Source: JAAXIE01 sp965204245
Lineage (GTDB): Bacteria; Chloroflexota; Dehalococcoidia; Lucifugimonadales; JAAXIE01
Assembly: GCA_965204245.1 (NCBI GenBank)
Contig: CBDBED010000012.1
Coordinates: forward strand, 62,001-126,000
Length of the DNA stretch: 64,000 nt
Direction: 5' to 3'
The position numbers and the translations under genes were made by a program. The notes below the pieces were generated by a model. It did not search any database. It was not told the DNA's origin and worked only from the letters and a program-made list of their open reading frames with translations. Shown one piece after another: positions 50,610 to 59,895 of the stretch (position 1 is its first letter; every line of letters starts with the position of its first letter).

Positions 50610-53447
50610 CTATTGGGTTGGTGTGGCGACATCCTCGAGTTCCATCTCCAGTGCCTCGAGGTCTTGCCTTAGTGTACGTATATCGTCAAGCAGGTCCTGC
50701 AACCGCTGCTGTGTCTCCGGGGTCAACTCTCCAAAGTCAATGGGCGGTTGCGTACCCGGCACCGCTGGGGCCGGACGGGCCGGGATGGTCGCCGGATCCG
50801 TCGATATCTCCGTAGGGATGACCTCGCCTCCCGCACCGCTGGTTCCCAAGGCCACCAGTTCGTTGATGCCCTGTTGCAGCGTATCCGCCATCACCACTGA
50901 GGTGCCGTCGGCGACGAACACCTGCTTCAATGGCGGGAAGTCTTCAGTGGCAGGCCGGATGAACAGCGGCTCCACGAAGAGCACGGTGCTGTCTTCCGCA
51001 TTCTCCTCTGATGTCAGGGGCACCACCAAGAGGTTGCCCCGTATGCAGATGATGGTTGTGGATTCCGGCGGGCACAGCAGGGTCAGCCTCTCCCGTATAT
51101 CATCGTCGTTGGTGATTCTCGCCTCCACCAACTCCGGCCCGGAGACGTTTCCTGCGAAGGTGAACGTCTGCAATTGCCCGTAGTGCGGCACATCGTTTCG
51201 GGCCGCCATCCAAGCCACCATTGTCTTCTTTTCGAAGGGCGTGAACGGCATTATCAGCACGAACTCTTCCTTCTCCTCACCCGGCAGCTTCATGATGACG
51301 TAATAGGGCTTCACCTGCTGCGGCGTGTCGAAGAACAGCTCGTTGCCAAAGGCCCACTGGTCCTCCTTCTGGTAGAACACCAGCGGGTCTTCCATGTGGT
51401 ATTGCAGGTATCTCTCCGCCTGTATCGAGAAGAGGTCTATGGGGTAGCGCACATGGGACCTCAACCCCTCAGGCAGTGCCATGAAGGGGTCCGGGCTGGC
51501 CACAGGCTCGAACAAATCGGGAAAGGCCTTCATGTATATCTGTACGACAGGATCGGTTGGGTCCACCACGTAGAAGCTCATCTTGCCGTCGGCGGCGTCC
51601 ACCACCACCTTCACGCTGTTCCGTATGTAGTTGAACCCCTCGTCCGTGGGCAGGGAGTATGGATACCGGTCCGTGGTGGTGTAGGCATCCTGAATCCAAT
51701 ACAGCTTGCCGTCGGCGACAACTAGATAGGGGTCTGAGTCCAGCTTCAGGAAGGGGGCCACATGGCCCACCCTCTCTGGTATGTTGCGCCGGTACATGAT
51801 GCGGCTCTCAGGAGTGAGCTGGTTGCTGATCATGACGTTGACGTCCAAGAACTCCCAGGCATAGGACAGCTTGCGAATGAAGGAGCCCACCTCGACCCCG
51901 CCGTTCCCTTGGTATCTGGTGCGCACCGGCTCTCCATCAGGACCCGGGTAATCAAACTCCTCGGTGTTGGTGTTCACGATAACGAAATCGCTCGTGTTCT
52001 CCCCGTAGTAAATCTCCGGCTTGGTCAGCTCTACCGAACCGGTTGGCGGAATGTCCCGCAGAAGGAACTCCGGCGTTCCCTCCCGCGTATAACTGGTCAC
52101 CGGGCTCATCGCCACGCCATAACCGTGGGTGTATTGCAGCTTGCGGTTCACCCACCGCTGTGCCTCTTCCGGCAAATCTTCCGGCGAAAGCTCCCGGCCC
52201 GACAGCATCACCTGCCGGTACTCGCCGTCAATGGTGTACCTGTCCACATCCATCTGCACGAAGTCGTAGTACAACTCGAAGAACTGCACACGGTTGTAGT
52301 TCGCCGTCAGGGGCACCGGGTCCCATAGGCGCACGTTGTTTATCGTCTGGCTGTTCTCCGTAACATCCGCTGCCGTCAGCGTCGGCCTGTATGGGAACTC
52401 CTGTATCTGCACATCCTCAAGCCCATAGGCAGCCTGCGTCGCATCAAGGTTCCTTTGGATATAGGGCTTCTCCTTGTTGAACTCGTCGGGGTCCACACTG
52501 AAACGCTGTACCAGCAGCGGAATCAGCGCCCCCACAACTATGGCGAACAGCACCCAGAGGCCAAAGGACGCTATCATGAACCGCAATCCGCCGTAGAAGA
52601 TGCTCACGATGAAGCCAACGGCCGACAGCAGGGCTACGCCGGTGATGATGTGCAGTGCCAGTATCCGGGCGTTGACATCGGTGTAGCTGGCCCCGAAGGC
52701 TGCTCCGCCACCCGAGAAAAGCGGCTCATAAGTATCCAAGTGATGCGCGGCCGCTATGCTCACCATGAGCAACGCGCCCAGCACTGCGAAATGGACCCGT
52801 ATCCGCTCAGTCAGGGCGAACCGGCCTCCCTGCGCCGCAGCCCTCAGGAAATAATACGCCCCCATCGCCACTGCAATGGCAATGACCGCACCCATCAACC
52901 AGCCTTGGATGAAGTGCAGCACCGGCAGCACCGCTACATAGAAAGAGATGTCCTTGCCGTAATGAGCATCCTCCACGCCGAAGGACACCTTGTTCATGAA
53001 GACGAGGAACATCTCCCACCGGTCCAGGGTCACCACCCCGAACACGATGCTCATGATCAGGGCGACCAGCGCGACCACGCCGATGGAGCCCCACCTTATG
53101 GTGTTCAGCATCTCGGGCGGCAATGGAAGCGATGTGCTGGTGCGCGAAAAGCGATGCGCAAAATAGATGTTCGGCACCAGCAGGGCAGCGAACACCAGCG
53201 CCCCGGCAAAGAACAGCCATATCTTCGTCCCCAGCACCGTGGCGAACACCGACCGGAAGCCCAGACTTCCGAACCACAGCCAGTCGGTGTAAACGCCTAT
53301 GGCTTGGGTCAGCAGGACGAACAGGGCAATAATGGCCCCGATAATGCCGCCGCCTATCAGCCAGCGCCTCATGTCCGGAGGACGGGTGGGGATGCCTCCA
53401 AATTGCCCTGGAGGTGGGCTTTCGCCATTGAAAGGATTGCCAGCCAT
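50610..53447 (-). CDS. UPF0182 family integral membrane protein
   Basis: A 945-residue protein of the UPF0182 family (common in Actinobacteria, Cyanobacteria and Chloroflexi). About seven N-terminal membrane spans (residues 30-330) precede a large extracytoplasmic domain. The spans are followed by recognisable family segments (for example FYVAVLPVLHFIQGWLMG, YIQRNLDATQAAYGL, LTPESRIMYRRNIPERV, YHMEDPLVFYQKEDQW). A Pro-rich stretch and a coiled coil (LQDLLDDIRTLRQDLEALE) end the protein. It sits between argB and argD with 30- and 48-base gaps, though no role in arginine synthesis is known for the family. Confidence 0.92.
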   Translation of the reverse strand: MAGNPFNGESPPPGQFGGIPTRPPDMRRWLIGGGIIGAIIALFVLLTQAIGVYTDWLWFGSLGFRSVFATVLGTKIWLFFAGALVFAALLVPNIYFAHRFSRTSTSLPLPPEMLNTIRWGSIGVVALVALIMSIVFGVVTLDRWEMFLVFMNKVSFGVEDAHYGKDISFYVAVLPVLHFIQGWLMGAVIAIAVAMGAYYFLRAAAQGGRFALTERIRVHFAVLGALLMVSIAAAHHLDTYEPLFSGGGAAFGASYTDVNARILALHIITGVALLSAVGFIVSIFYGGLRFMIASFGLWVLFAIVVGALIPLLVQRFSVDPDEFNKEKPYIQRNLDATQAAYGLEDVQIQEFPYRPTLTAADVTENSQTINNVRLWDPVPLTANYNRVQFFELYYDFVQMDVDRYTIDGEYRQVMLSGRELSPEDLPEEAQRWVNRKLQYTHGYGVAMSPVTSYTREGTPEFLLRDIPPTGSVELTKPEIYYGENTSDFVIVNTNTEEFDYPGPDGEPVRTRYQGNGGVEVGSFIRKLSYAWEFLDVNVMISNQLTPESRIMYRRNIPERVGHVAPFLKLDSDPYLVVADGKLYWIQDAYTTTDRYPYSLPTDEGFNYIRNSVKVVVDAADGKMSFYVVDPTDPVVQIYMKAFPDLFEPVASPDPFMALPEGLRSHVRYPIDLFSIQAERYLQYHMEDPLVFYQKEDQWAFGNELFFDTPQQVKPYYVIMKLPGEEKEEFVLIMPFTPFEKKTMVAWMAARNDVPHYGQLQTFTFAGNVSGPELVEARITNDDDIRERLTLLCPPESTTIICIRGNLLVVPLTSEENAEDSTVLFVEPLFIRPATEDFPPLKQVFVADGTSVVMADTLQQGINELVALGTSGAGGEVIPTEISTDPATIPARPAPAVPGTQPPIDFGELTPETQQRLQDLLDDIRTLRQDLEALEMELEDVATPTQ

Positions 53448-53477
53448 TCTGATGCAGGTGCCTGGGGATCAACCTTG

Positions 53478-54260
53478 TTAGGCTTGAACCCTGGTACCTT
53501 CCCCCCTTCCCTGTAGACACTCCACTAGTGCCCCGGGTTGTCGCCCGTCAATGATATTCGTGGTGGACACTCCCTCCAGTGCCCGCAGGCATGCCTGCAG
53601 CTTGGGAATCATGCCACCACCGACTACGCCGCTATCCAGCAGTGCCCTCGCCTGCCGTGGATTCAGTCGCCCAATCACCCGCCCGCCGCTATCCATCACG
53701 CCCGATACATCCGTCAGGAACACCAGTCGTTCCGCGCCGGCCGCCAATGCCAACTCACCTGCCGCCGTATCGCCGTTGATATTCAGTATGCCGGCCTCTC
53801 CGCCCTCGTCATCCTCGTAATATCCCAAGGGCGCCACCACCGGCATGTATCCCGCTTCCAGCGTGGAATCCAGCAGGCTGGGGTCAACCTCTGTTACTTG
53901 CCCCACCAGACCCAACTCCGGGTCGGAAACTCTCGCTTTCAGCATGCCCCCGTCGGTGCCGCTCAAGCCAATGGCCCTCGCACCCATCGAAGTGAGCGAC
54001 GTAACCAACTGCTTGTTCACCAGTCCCGCCAGCACTGCCACGACGATTTCCAGCCCCTCTTGATCGGTCACCCGCAGGCCTCGAACAAAACGAGGCACGG
54101 CTCCCTGTCGCCCCATCCATTGCGAGATGATATTCCCTCCGCCATGCACCACTACCACGTTCACGTCGTCCCGCTGTAGGGCGACCAAGTCCTGCAGGGT
54201 GGTGTCGTGGCTGCCCAAGGTGCTTCCGCCTATCTTGACCACTATGGGACGGGACGCCAC
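53478..54260 (-). CDS. argB: acetylglutamate kinase
   Basis: A 260-residue amino-acid kinase that phosphorylates N-acetylglutamate. The N-terminal VVKIGGSTLG and VVVVHGGGNIISQW bind ATP and substrate, and LNINGDTAAGELA and the GGMIPKLQAC stretch are family motifs. GTG 54260 was chosen for its GGAG six bases upstream; the longer frame to 54494 runs into argJ. It lies between argJ and the UPF0182 gene, and the pathway order argJ-argB-argD is retained with one insertion. Confidence 0.92.
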   Translation of the reverse strand: MASRPIVVKIGGSTLGSHDTTLQDLVALQRDDVNVVVVHGGGNIISQWMGRQGAVPRFVRGLRVTDQEGLEIVVAVLAGLVNKQLVTSLTSMGARAIGLSGTDGGMLKARVSDPELGLVGQVTEVDPSLLDSTLEAGYMPVVAPLGYYEDDEGGEAGILNINGDTAAGELALAAGAERLVFLTDVSGVMDSGGRVIGRLNPRQARALLDSGVVGGGMIPKLQACLRALEGVSTTNIIDGRQPGALVECLQGRGEGTRVQA

Positions 54261-54316
54261 CGGAAGCTCCGCACTGTTGGCCCACGCCAGAGAGCTGAAA
54301 ACATCAAGGGCACGCG

Positions 54317-55534
54317 CTAGGTCGTGTAGGCGCTGTTGATGACGACATAGCCCTCGGTCAGGTCGCACCCCCAAGCCGTGGCTGAAGCCGTCCCCAAGCC
54401 CAGTCCGATCCTGAAAGTGACCTGGTCCCTTCGCATCAGGGACACCACGGCCTCCTTGTGGAACGGTATGGGCACGCCTCCTTCCATAATGCAAACGTCA
54501 TTTATGTAAAGGGCCACCTTCTCCTCATCCACGTCTGCCCCGCTGCGCCCCAAGGCGGCCAGAATCCGGCCCCAGTTGGGGTCTGCCCCATGCACCGCAG
54601 ACTTCACCAAGCTGGAAGAGACAACCGTCTTGGCCGCCGATCGCGCATCGCCCACGCTGCCCGCGCCATCGACTTGTACCTCAATCAGGTGCGTCGCCCC
54701 TTCTCCGTCCGCAGCAAGCTGCTTGGTCAACTCCACGCATAGCTGGTTCAGGGCTGCTTGGAAGCTCTCAGCCTCCGGGCTGCCTTCCGCTATGGCCGGG
54801 GCATCCGACGCTCCGTTGGCCAGTATCACCGCCATGTCGTTGGTGCTGGTATCCCCATCCACCGAGAGCATGTTCAGGGAGTCGTCCACCGCATTGCGCA
54901 GCGACTCTTTCAGCAATGGCTGTGCCACCGCGGCATCGGTGCTCAGGAAACAAAGCATCGTCGCCATGTTGGGATGAATCATCCCTACGCCCTTGGCGAT
55001 GCCCCCGATGGTCACGGTGCCTGCCCCGGCAGAAAACTGCACCGCAGCATGTTTGTGATGAGTGTCCGTGGTCATGATGGCCTTGGCCAAGTCCTGGCCC
55101 CCATCATCCGACAGCCCAATGGTAGGTATGGAAGCCCGTATGAGGGCCATCGGGAGCTCCACTCCGATTACCCCCGTTGAACCCACCAGCACCGCTCCCC
55201 GTTCCACTCCCATGTGGTCGGCCGCCAAGTCCGCCATCTCCTTGGCATCGGTCAGCCCTTGGGCCCCCACGCAGGCGTTGGCAATGCCGGCTGTGACCAC
55301 CACCCCTCTCAACGAGGCATCGGCAGGTATGTTCTGGTCATACACCACCGAGGGCGATTTCACCTTGTTGGTGGTGAAGGTGCCAGCCCAAGTGCAGGCT
55401 CGGTCCGAATAGAGAAGCCCCAAGTCCAGCTTCTCGTCGCCGTGGGTCTTGATACCCGCAGAAGTCGCCCCTGCAGAGAAACCCCGCGGGCTCGTTACAG
55501 AGCCACCCTGTATCTGTTCAATCGCGCCCGGCAT
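54317..55534 (-). CDS. argJ: glutamate N-acetyltransferase / ornithine acetyltransferase
   Basis: A 405-residue bifunctional enzyme that recycles the acetyl group from acetylornithine to glutamate. It self-cleaves before a Thr: KGVGMIHPNM-ATML gives the nucleophile T192. GDTSTNDMAVILANG and DPNWGRILAALGRSG are other family motifs. The presence of argJ means the pathway can run without argA/argE. The start is ATG 55534. It is the first gene of the minus-strand arginine run and is divergent from the cobalamin operon. Confidence 0.93.
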   Translation of the reverse strand: MPGAIEQIQGGSVTSPRGFSAGATSAGIKTHGDEKLDLGLLYSDRACTWAGTFTTNKVKSPSVVYDQNIPADASLRGVVVTAGIANACVGAQGLTDAKEMADLAADHMGVERGAVLVGSTGVIGVELPMALIRASIPTIGLSDDGGQDLAKAIMTTDTHHKHAAVQFSAGAGTVTIGGIAKGVGMIHPNMATMLCFLSTDAAVAQPLLKESLRNAVDDSLNMLSVDGDTSTNDMAVILANGASDAPAIAEGSPEAESFQAALNQLCVELTKQLAADGEGATHLIEVQVDGAGSVGDARSAAKTVVSSSLVKSAVHGADPNWGRILAALGRSGADVDEEKVALYINDVCIMEGGVPIPFHKEAVVSLMRRDQVTFRIGLGLGTASATAWGCDLTEGYVVINSAYTT

Positions 55535-55685
55535 TCGCCCAATCTCAATACAAAATTAACGCGCGCAAGTATATCACAGGGGAATCCACCACAAAAGCGA
55601 CATACAAACGGCGCACAGCTACCCCAGAATTGACACCCCCAACCTCCATCCCTACAATCCCCTCGTTAACAACTTAAGAAGCAGT

Positions 55686-55840
55686 CTTGGGTACCCGCAG
55701 GGTCTAACAGGGAAGGCGGTGTGAAGCCGCCGCGGTAGCGCCACTGTAATTGGGGAGCGGGCCGGCAGGAAACCACTGTTCCACTAGGGATGGGAAGGGG
55801 CCGGACGCAACGATCCATAAGCCAGGAGACCTGCCCAGGA
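55686..55840 (+). promoter_or_regulatory. cobalamin riboswitch
   Basis: The conserved elements of the B12 riboswitch appear in order: AACAGGGAA near 55706, a GGTGTGAAGCC stem region, GCCACTGTAA at 55740-55749, and the B12 box AGCCAGGAGACCTGCC at 55820-55835. Binding of adenosylcobalamin or related forms would reduce expression of the following btuFC genes. A terminator at 55918-55945 probably is the expression platform. Confidence 0.93.
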
Positions 55841-55917
55841 ATGCAGAGCCCTACTCTGCGCATAAACGGAGTCGGCTCTCGGCGTCCCTCGGCAACACAC
55901 CGCCTTGGCACTCCCAG

Positions 55918-55945
55918 ACCCGGCTCCAACAGGGCCGGGGTTTTT
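55918..55945 (+). terminator. Rho-independent terminator, riboswitch expression platform
   Basis: A CCCGGC/GCCGGG stem (55919-55924 with 55934-55939) with a nine-base loop is followed directly by TTTTT. It lies about 80 bases after the B12 box and 65 bases before the btuF start, the position expected for a switch that stops transcription when cobalamin is bound. Confidence 0.8.
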
Positions 55946-56010
55946 GTTGTCCCTTCCGTTTGTCCCCGTAAAGGGGATGAGCCCTGCGGGCAACAGGGAG
56001 GCGTTCACCA

Positions 56011-57150
56011 ATGCGGTCTACCAGCCCAATGCGTTTCTACAGCCTGATTGCATCCGTGCTGCTCGCCATGATGTTGGTGGCAGCATGTGGAGGCGACGCT
56101 AGCCCTGCCGCCACGGACCCGGCTACTCCGGCAACTACCCCAACTCCTGCCACCGTTGCCACGCCCGCAAGCACGCCCGTTGCTCCCGCGCCCACTCCAA
56201 GTCCCACAGCCGTTCCACCCACCCCTGCCACGCCTCCCGCCACTCCCACGCAGGCGCCTCCCACCACCCCCGCACCCGCGCCAGTCCAGACTCCAAGCCC
56301 CACGCCCACACCCGCGCCCACGCCGGAGCCTACCCCCACACCCGTCCCACTATTCCCCCTCACCATCACCGACAGCAACGGCAACGACATCACCTTCGAC
56401 GCCCCTCCCGAACGCATCATCGCCTTCGATAGCGCCGCCGTCGAAATCCTCTTCGCCTTGGGCGAGCAGGACCGCATCGCGGGCACCCATGCTTTCGTGG
56501 ACTACCCGCCCGAAACCGCCGACATCCCCAGGGTGGGCGACGCCTTCAACATGGACTTCGAGCAGGTCGTAGCCCAAGACCCCGACCTCGTCTACATCTT
56601 CTTCGACCGTTTCGTGCCTGAGTTGCAGGACTTGGGCCTGAAGGTCCTCTACATCAAGTCCCTCAGCAACGACCTCGAAGAGACCATGGAGCACTTCCGC
56701 CTCTGGGGCCGCATCGTCGGCAACCCCAACGGCGCCGACGCCGAAATCGCCAGCATCCAAGCCCGCATCCAAGCCATCGAGGACAAACTGGCCGACGTCG
56801 AACAGGGCCCCCGTGTCTACCACCACGGCTTCGACTTCTGGACCCCCGGCGGCAACACCCTAATGGCTCGCATCTACGAACTCCTCAAGGCCGAGCTGGT
56901 CACCGCCGACCTCCAAGACTACGTCCAGATATCCCCCGAAGAACTCGTCATCCGCGACCCCGAAATCATCATCGCCAGCGAGTTCAACATCCAGCAGGTA
57001 CACGACTCCGATGCCCTAGCTCAGACCACGGCAGTCAAGAACGACGCAATCGTCCAGACCAGCCGCGGTTCCCTCGATGTAGCAGGCACCAGGCTGATGG
57101 ACGCCATCGAAGAACTGGCCGAACTCATCTACCCCGGCAGGTTCCCCTAG
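56011..57150 (+). CDS. btuF: cobalamin ABC transporter substrate-binding lipoprotein
   Basis: A 379-residue lipoprotein. The signal peptide ends with the lipobox LVAAC (C26), followed by an unusually long Pro/Thr/Ala linker (about 30-115). The periplasmic-binding fold (FepB/BtuF type) starts at ITFDAPPERIIAFDSAAVEILFALG and includes DPDLVYIFF. GGGAGG precedes the ATG. The riboswitch upstream identifies the ligand as a cobalamin, since the fold alone is shared with siderophore-binding proteins. btuC begins 12 bases after the stop. Confidence 0.87.
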   Translation: MRSTSPMRFYSLIASVLLAMMLVAACGGDASPAATDPATPATTPTPATVATPASTPVAPAPTPSPTAVPPTPATPPATPTQAPPTTPAPAPVQTPSPTPTPAPTPEPTPTPVPLFPLTITDSNGNDITFDAPPERIIAFDSAAVEILFALGEQDRIAGTHAFVDYPPETADIPRVGDAFNMDFEQVVAQDPDLVYIFFDRFVPELQDLGLKVLYIKSLSNDLEETMEHFRLWGRIVGNPNGADAEIASIQARIQAIEDKLADVEQGPRVYHHGFDFWTPGGNTLMARIYELLKAELVTADLQDYVQISPEELVIRDPEIIIASEFNIQQVHDSDALAQTTAVKNDAIVQTSRGSLDVAGTRLMDAIEELAELIYPGRFP

Positions 57151-57162
57151 GGAGCGCGGCGC

Positions 57163-58278
57163 TTGGGCTTCCTTACAGGAAGGCAGACCGCCCCTCTGGG
57201 GAGAGGCCCTTTAGGGAGAGATAAGAACCCGGCCATAAGCCTCCCCATCGGCCTCTCCTATCCATGGCCCCGCCTCGCCATCGGACTGCTGGCCTTGGTC
57301 CTCATCGGCATATTCGCCATCGCCATCGGCTCCGTCTACATCCCCCCATGGACTGTCGCCCGCATCCTGGTAGACGGCGCGCCCCTCATCGACCTGTCCC
57401 AGGCTTGGCCCGACGCTTGGGACACCATCGTCTGGCAACTGCGCTTCCCCCGCATCATCTTGGCCGGAATGGTCGGCGCAGCCCTCGCCGTCTCCGGTGC
57501 CACCTACCAGGGCCTGTTCCGCAACCCCTTGGCCGACCCCTTCTTCCTTGGCGTAGCCGCTGGCGCTGCCTTGGGAGCCACGATAGTCCTCCTCACCAGC
57601 GTCCCCGTCTATTTCGGAGGCTTCAGCCTGCTGCCCCTCGCCGCCTTTGCCGGCGCCATCATCACCGTCTCCGCCACCTACGGCATCGTCCGCCGCTCCG
57701 GTGGCCTCCCCCTCACCTCCCTCATCCTCGCTGGCGTCGCCATGTCATCCCTCGTCACCGCCGTCACCAGCCTTCTCATCATTCGCAGCGACCCCGACGT
57801 GAAGCCCCTCCTCGGCTGGCTCATGGGTGGCCTCATCGGCAGCCAGTGGGACGACATCTATACCATCCTGCCTTATGTCGTCCCCGGCACCCTGATCATG
57901 ATGGCCTACTCCCGCATCCTCAACACCTTCCAGCTCACCGAGGATGAGGCCCGCCAACTTGGCGTGAACGTGGAGCGCACCAAGCTGCTCCTCATCACCT
58001 TGGCCTCCCTCACCGCCGCTGCTGCCGTCTCCGTCTCGGGGATCATCGGGTTTGTGGGCATCATCGCACCCCATGCCGTGCGCCTCCTCTGGGGCAACGA
58101 CCACCGCTTCCTGCTGCCCATGTGCCTGCTGGTGGGTGCCGGATTCCTCATCCTCGCCGACCTCACCGCCCGCACCATCGCCAGCCCCAGCGAACTGCCT
58201 GTGGGCATCGTCACCGCCTTCTGCGGCGCACCCTTCTTCCTCTACCTCCTCCGTCGCAGCCGAAGCTTCAGCTTTTGA
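57163..58278 (+). CDS. btuC: cobalamin ABC transporter permease (FecCD family)
   Basis: A 371-residue permease with about ten membrane spans. Family motifs include GAALAVSGATYQGLFRNPLADPFFLG, LGWLMGGLIGSQW and GIIGFVGIIAPHAVRLLWG. TTG 57163 is the likely start (AGGGAG upstream), but the first 30 residues are not conserved, so a later start is possible. It is immediately downstream of btuF. The matching ATPase is about 740 bases further on, after two small genes. Confidence 0.9.
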   Translation: MGFLTGRQTAPLGRGPLGRDKNPAISLPIGLSYPWPRLAIGLLALVLIGIFAIAIGSVYIPPWTVARILVDGAPLIDLSQAWPDAWDTIVWQLRFPRIILAGMVGAALAVSGATYQGLFRNPLADPFFLGVAAGAALGATIVLLTSVPVYFGGFSLLPLAAFAGAIITVSATYGIVRRSGGLPLTSLILAGVAMSSLVTAVTSLLIIRSDPDVKPLLGWLMGGLIGSQWDDIYTILPYVVPGTLIMMAYSRILNTFQLTEDEARQLGVNVERTKLLLITLASLTAAAAVSVSGIIGFVGIIAPHAVRLLWGNDHRFLLPMCLLVGAGFLILADLTARTIASPSELPVGIVTAFCGAPFFLYLLRRSRSFSF

Positions 58279-58452
58279 AAGGGGACTCACAAGACAACGG
58301 TCCCCCTTCACAAAAGTCAACAGGGTAGCTCGGCATTCTCGTTAGCTTCAAAATGGCCTGTTAAAATAAAGCGGTCAGCTAAGTTGGTTAGATACGAGCC
58401 GTAACCAGCAATCTGCTACACTAGTCGCAGCCTCCAGCGTCGAGGAACGGCC

Positions 58453-58728
58453 ATGATGCAATACATCGCCATATTCAACGAGCCTATTGCCGAGGCAATG
58501 GCATCCGATGCGGCAGTGGTAAACAGGACAGACAGCACTTACGTCCTAGCCGACAATGTGCTGCTCATTAGGAGTCACGCTTACACCCCGGAAGCTATGA
58601 GCGACATCATGGGTTTCGATGATAAAGAACGTGTCGGGGTCCTGTTTAAGCTGAACGGGTCCTACAAGGGCTACCAGACCGAGGAGCTATGGAGTTGGCT
58701 CGCGGAAAAGCGTGAACATGTCTCCTGA
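58453..58728 (+). CDS. small hypothetical protein inside the btu cluster
   Basis: A 91-residue protein not recognised. GAGGAA lies five bases before ATG 58453. It overlaps the next small gene by 11 bases, so they are probably translated together. The pair separates btuC from btuD and is AT-richer than the transporter genes, suggesting an insertion. A hairpin of about ten base pairs (58276-58309) lies between btuC and this gene. Confidence 0.6.
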   Translation: MMQYIAIFNEPIAEAMASDAAVVNRTDSTYVLADNVLLIRSHAYTPEAMSDIMGFDDKERVGVLFKLNGSYKGYQTEELWSWLAEKREHVS

Positions 58729-58939
58729 TAGCGGCGGCTACCGTGTTGACCAGTACACGACCGAAAGGCTGGATGACGTCAACACACGCCTAGCGCGGCT
58801 TGAAGGCGAACGAGTGCATATGGCGACGAAGGACGACGTCACAAGCGCCAAGTTACAGTTGGTGCTGGCATGGGTTGGTGCTGGAATCGCGTTGCTGTCA
58901 GCCGTTGGCATGATCGTGGCTAGGATTGTGCTTGGCTGA
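58718..58939 (+). CDS. small single-TM protein with coiled-coil N-terminus
   Basis: A 73-residue protein. Residues 10-40 are charged and helical (TTERLDDVNTRLARLEGERV), followed by one predicted membrane span (LVLAWVGAGIALLSAVGMIVARIVLG). ATG 58718 is used; a GTG six bases earlier is possible. It overlaps the preceding small gene. Its function is unknown. Confidence 0.55.
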   Translation: MSPDSGGYRVDQYTTERLDDVNTRLARLEGERVHMATKDDVTSAKLQLVLAWVGAGIALLSAVGMIVARIVLG

Positions 58940-59016
58940 GCGCCTTGCGAACGCACGCATGTCAGTCCCTTTCCCACCCAAAATCAGGCAGAGGCCCTCA
59001 GCGATATAACTCTCTC

Positions 59017-59895
59017 TTGAACTCCCCCGTCACACACAAGACCGCCACCCTCAGCCTCCAGGACATCTGGTTCTCCTACGGCCCGTCCCAAGTGCTCCGC
59101 GGCATCGACCTCGATATCGCCCCCGGTGAGATGGTGGGCCTCGTCGGCCCCAACGGCACCGGCAAGAGCACCCTCCTCAACATCGCCAGCCGCACCCTGA
59201 AACCCCAGCGCGGACGCATCCTGCTGGGAGACGTGGACGTACAGGATATGTCCCCGCGCCAGAAGGCCTCCCGCGTGTCCATGGTTCCCCAGTCTCCCGC
59301 TGTCCCCAACGGCTTCAGTTGCCTCGAAGTCGTCCTCATGGGACGCAACCCCCACTTGGGCCTCCTCCAGTGGGAGGGACCCCGTGACATGGAGATCGTC
59401 CGCCGCGCCATGGAACTCACCGGCACCGCCGCGTTCGCCTCCCGCCCCATATCCTCCCTCTCCGGCGGCGAGAGGCAGCGCGTATTCATCGCCCGCGCCC
59501 TCTCCCAAGAAGCCCCCCTCCTCCTCCTCGACGAGCCCACCGCCCACCTCGACATCGGCTACCAGCCCGCCGTCCTCGACCTGATTCAGCAGGTGCGCAT
59601 CGAGACCGGCGTCAGCGTCCTCGCCGCCATGCACGACATCTCCCTAGCCGCCCAGTACTGCCAGCGCATAGCCGTCCTCCACCAAGGCTCCGTCTATGCC
59701 GTGGGCACCCCCGAAGAAATCGTCACCGCCGAAATAGTCTCCCAAGCCTTCGGCGCCGAGGTAGCAGTCAGCCGCCACCCCATCCACGGCACCCCCGTCG
59801 TCCTCCCCATCGGCCAGAGCGCCCGCAACGTCAACGGCACCCATCCCCCACCCAATGACAACTCCCCTAGCCCCCACAATCAGTTAGCGGACTGA
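59017..59895 (+). CDS. btuD: cobalamin/iron-siderophore-type ABC transporter ATPase
   Basis: A 292-residue ATPase starting at TTG 59017. Walker A GPNGTGKST, the Q-loop near MVPQSPAV, signature LSGGERQRV, Walker B LLLLDEPTAHLD and the H-loop AMHDISL are complete. It belongs to the FepC/BtuD group. It completes the btuFCD transporter despite the two interposed small genes. Its last 16 bases overlap the end of the Fic gene on the opposite strand. Confidence 0.87.
   Translation: MNSPVTHKTATLSLQDIWFSYGPSQVLRGIDLDIAPGEMVGLVGPNGTGKSTLLNIASRTLKPQRGRILLGDVDVQDMSPRQKASRVSMVPQSPAVPNGFSCLEVVLMGRNPHLGLLQWEGPRDMEIVRRAMELTGTAAFASRPISSLSGGERQRVFIARALSQEAPLLLLDEPTAHLDIGYQPAVLDLIQQVRIETGVSVLAAMHDISLAAQYCQRIAVLHQGSVYAVGTPEEIVTAEIVSQAFGAEVAVSRHPIHGTPVVLPIGQSARNVNGTHPPPNDNSPSPHNQLAD

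Noticed and set aside
55666..55929. 87-codon minus-strand frame across the riboswitch
   Set aside because: It covers the conserved B12 riboswitch elements, so it is a by-product of RNA structure.
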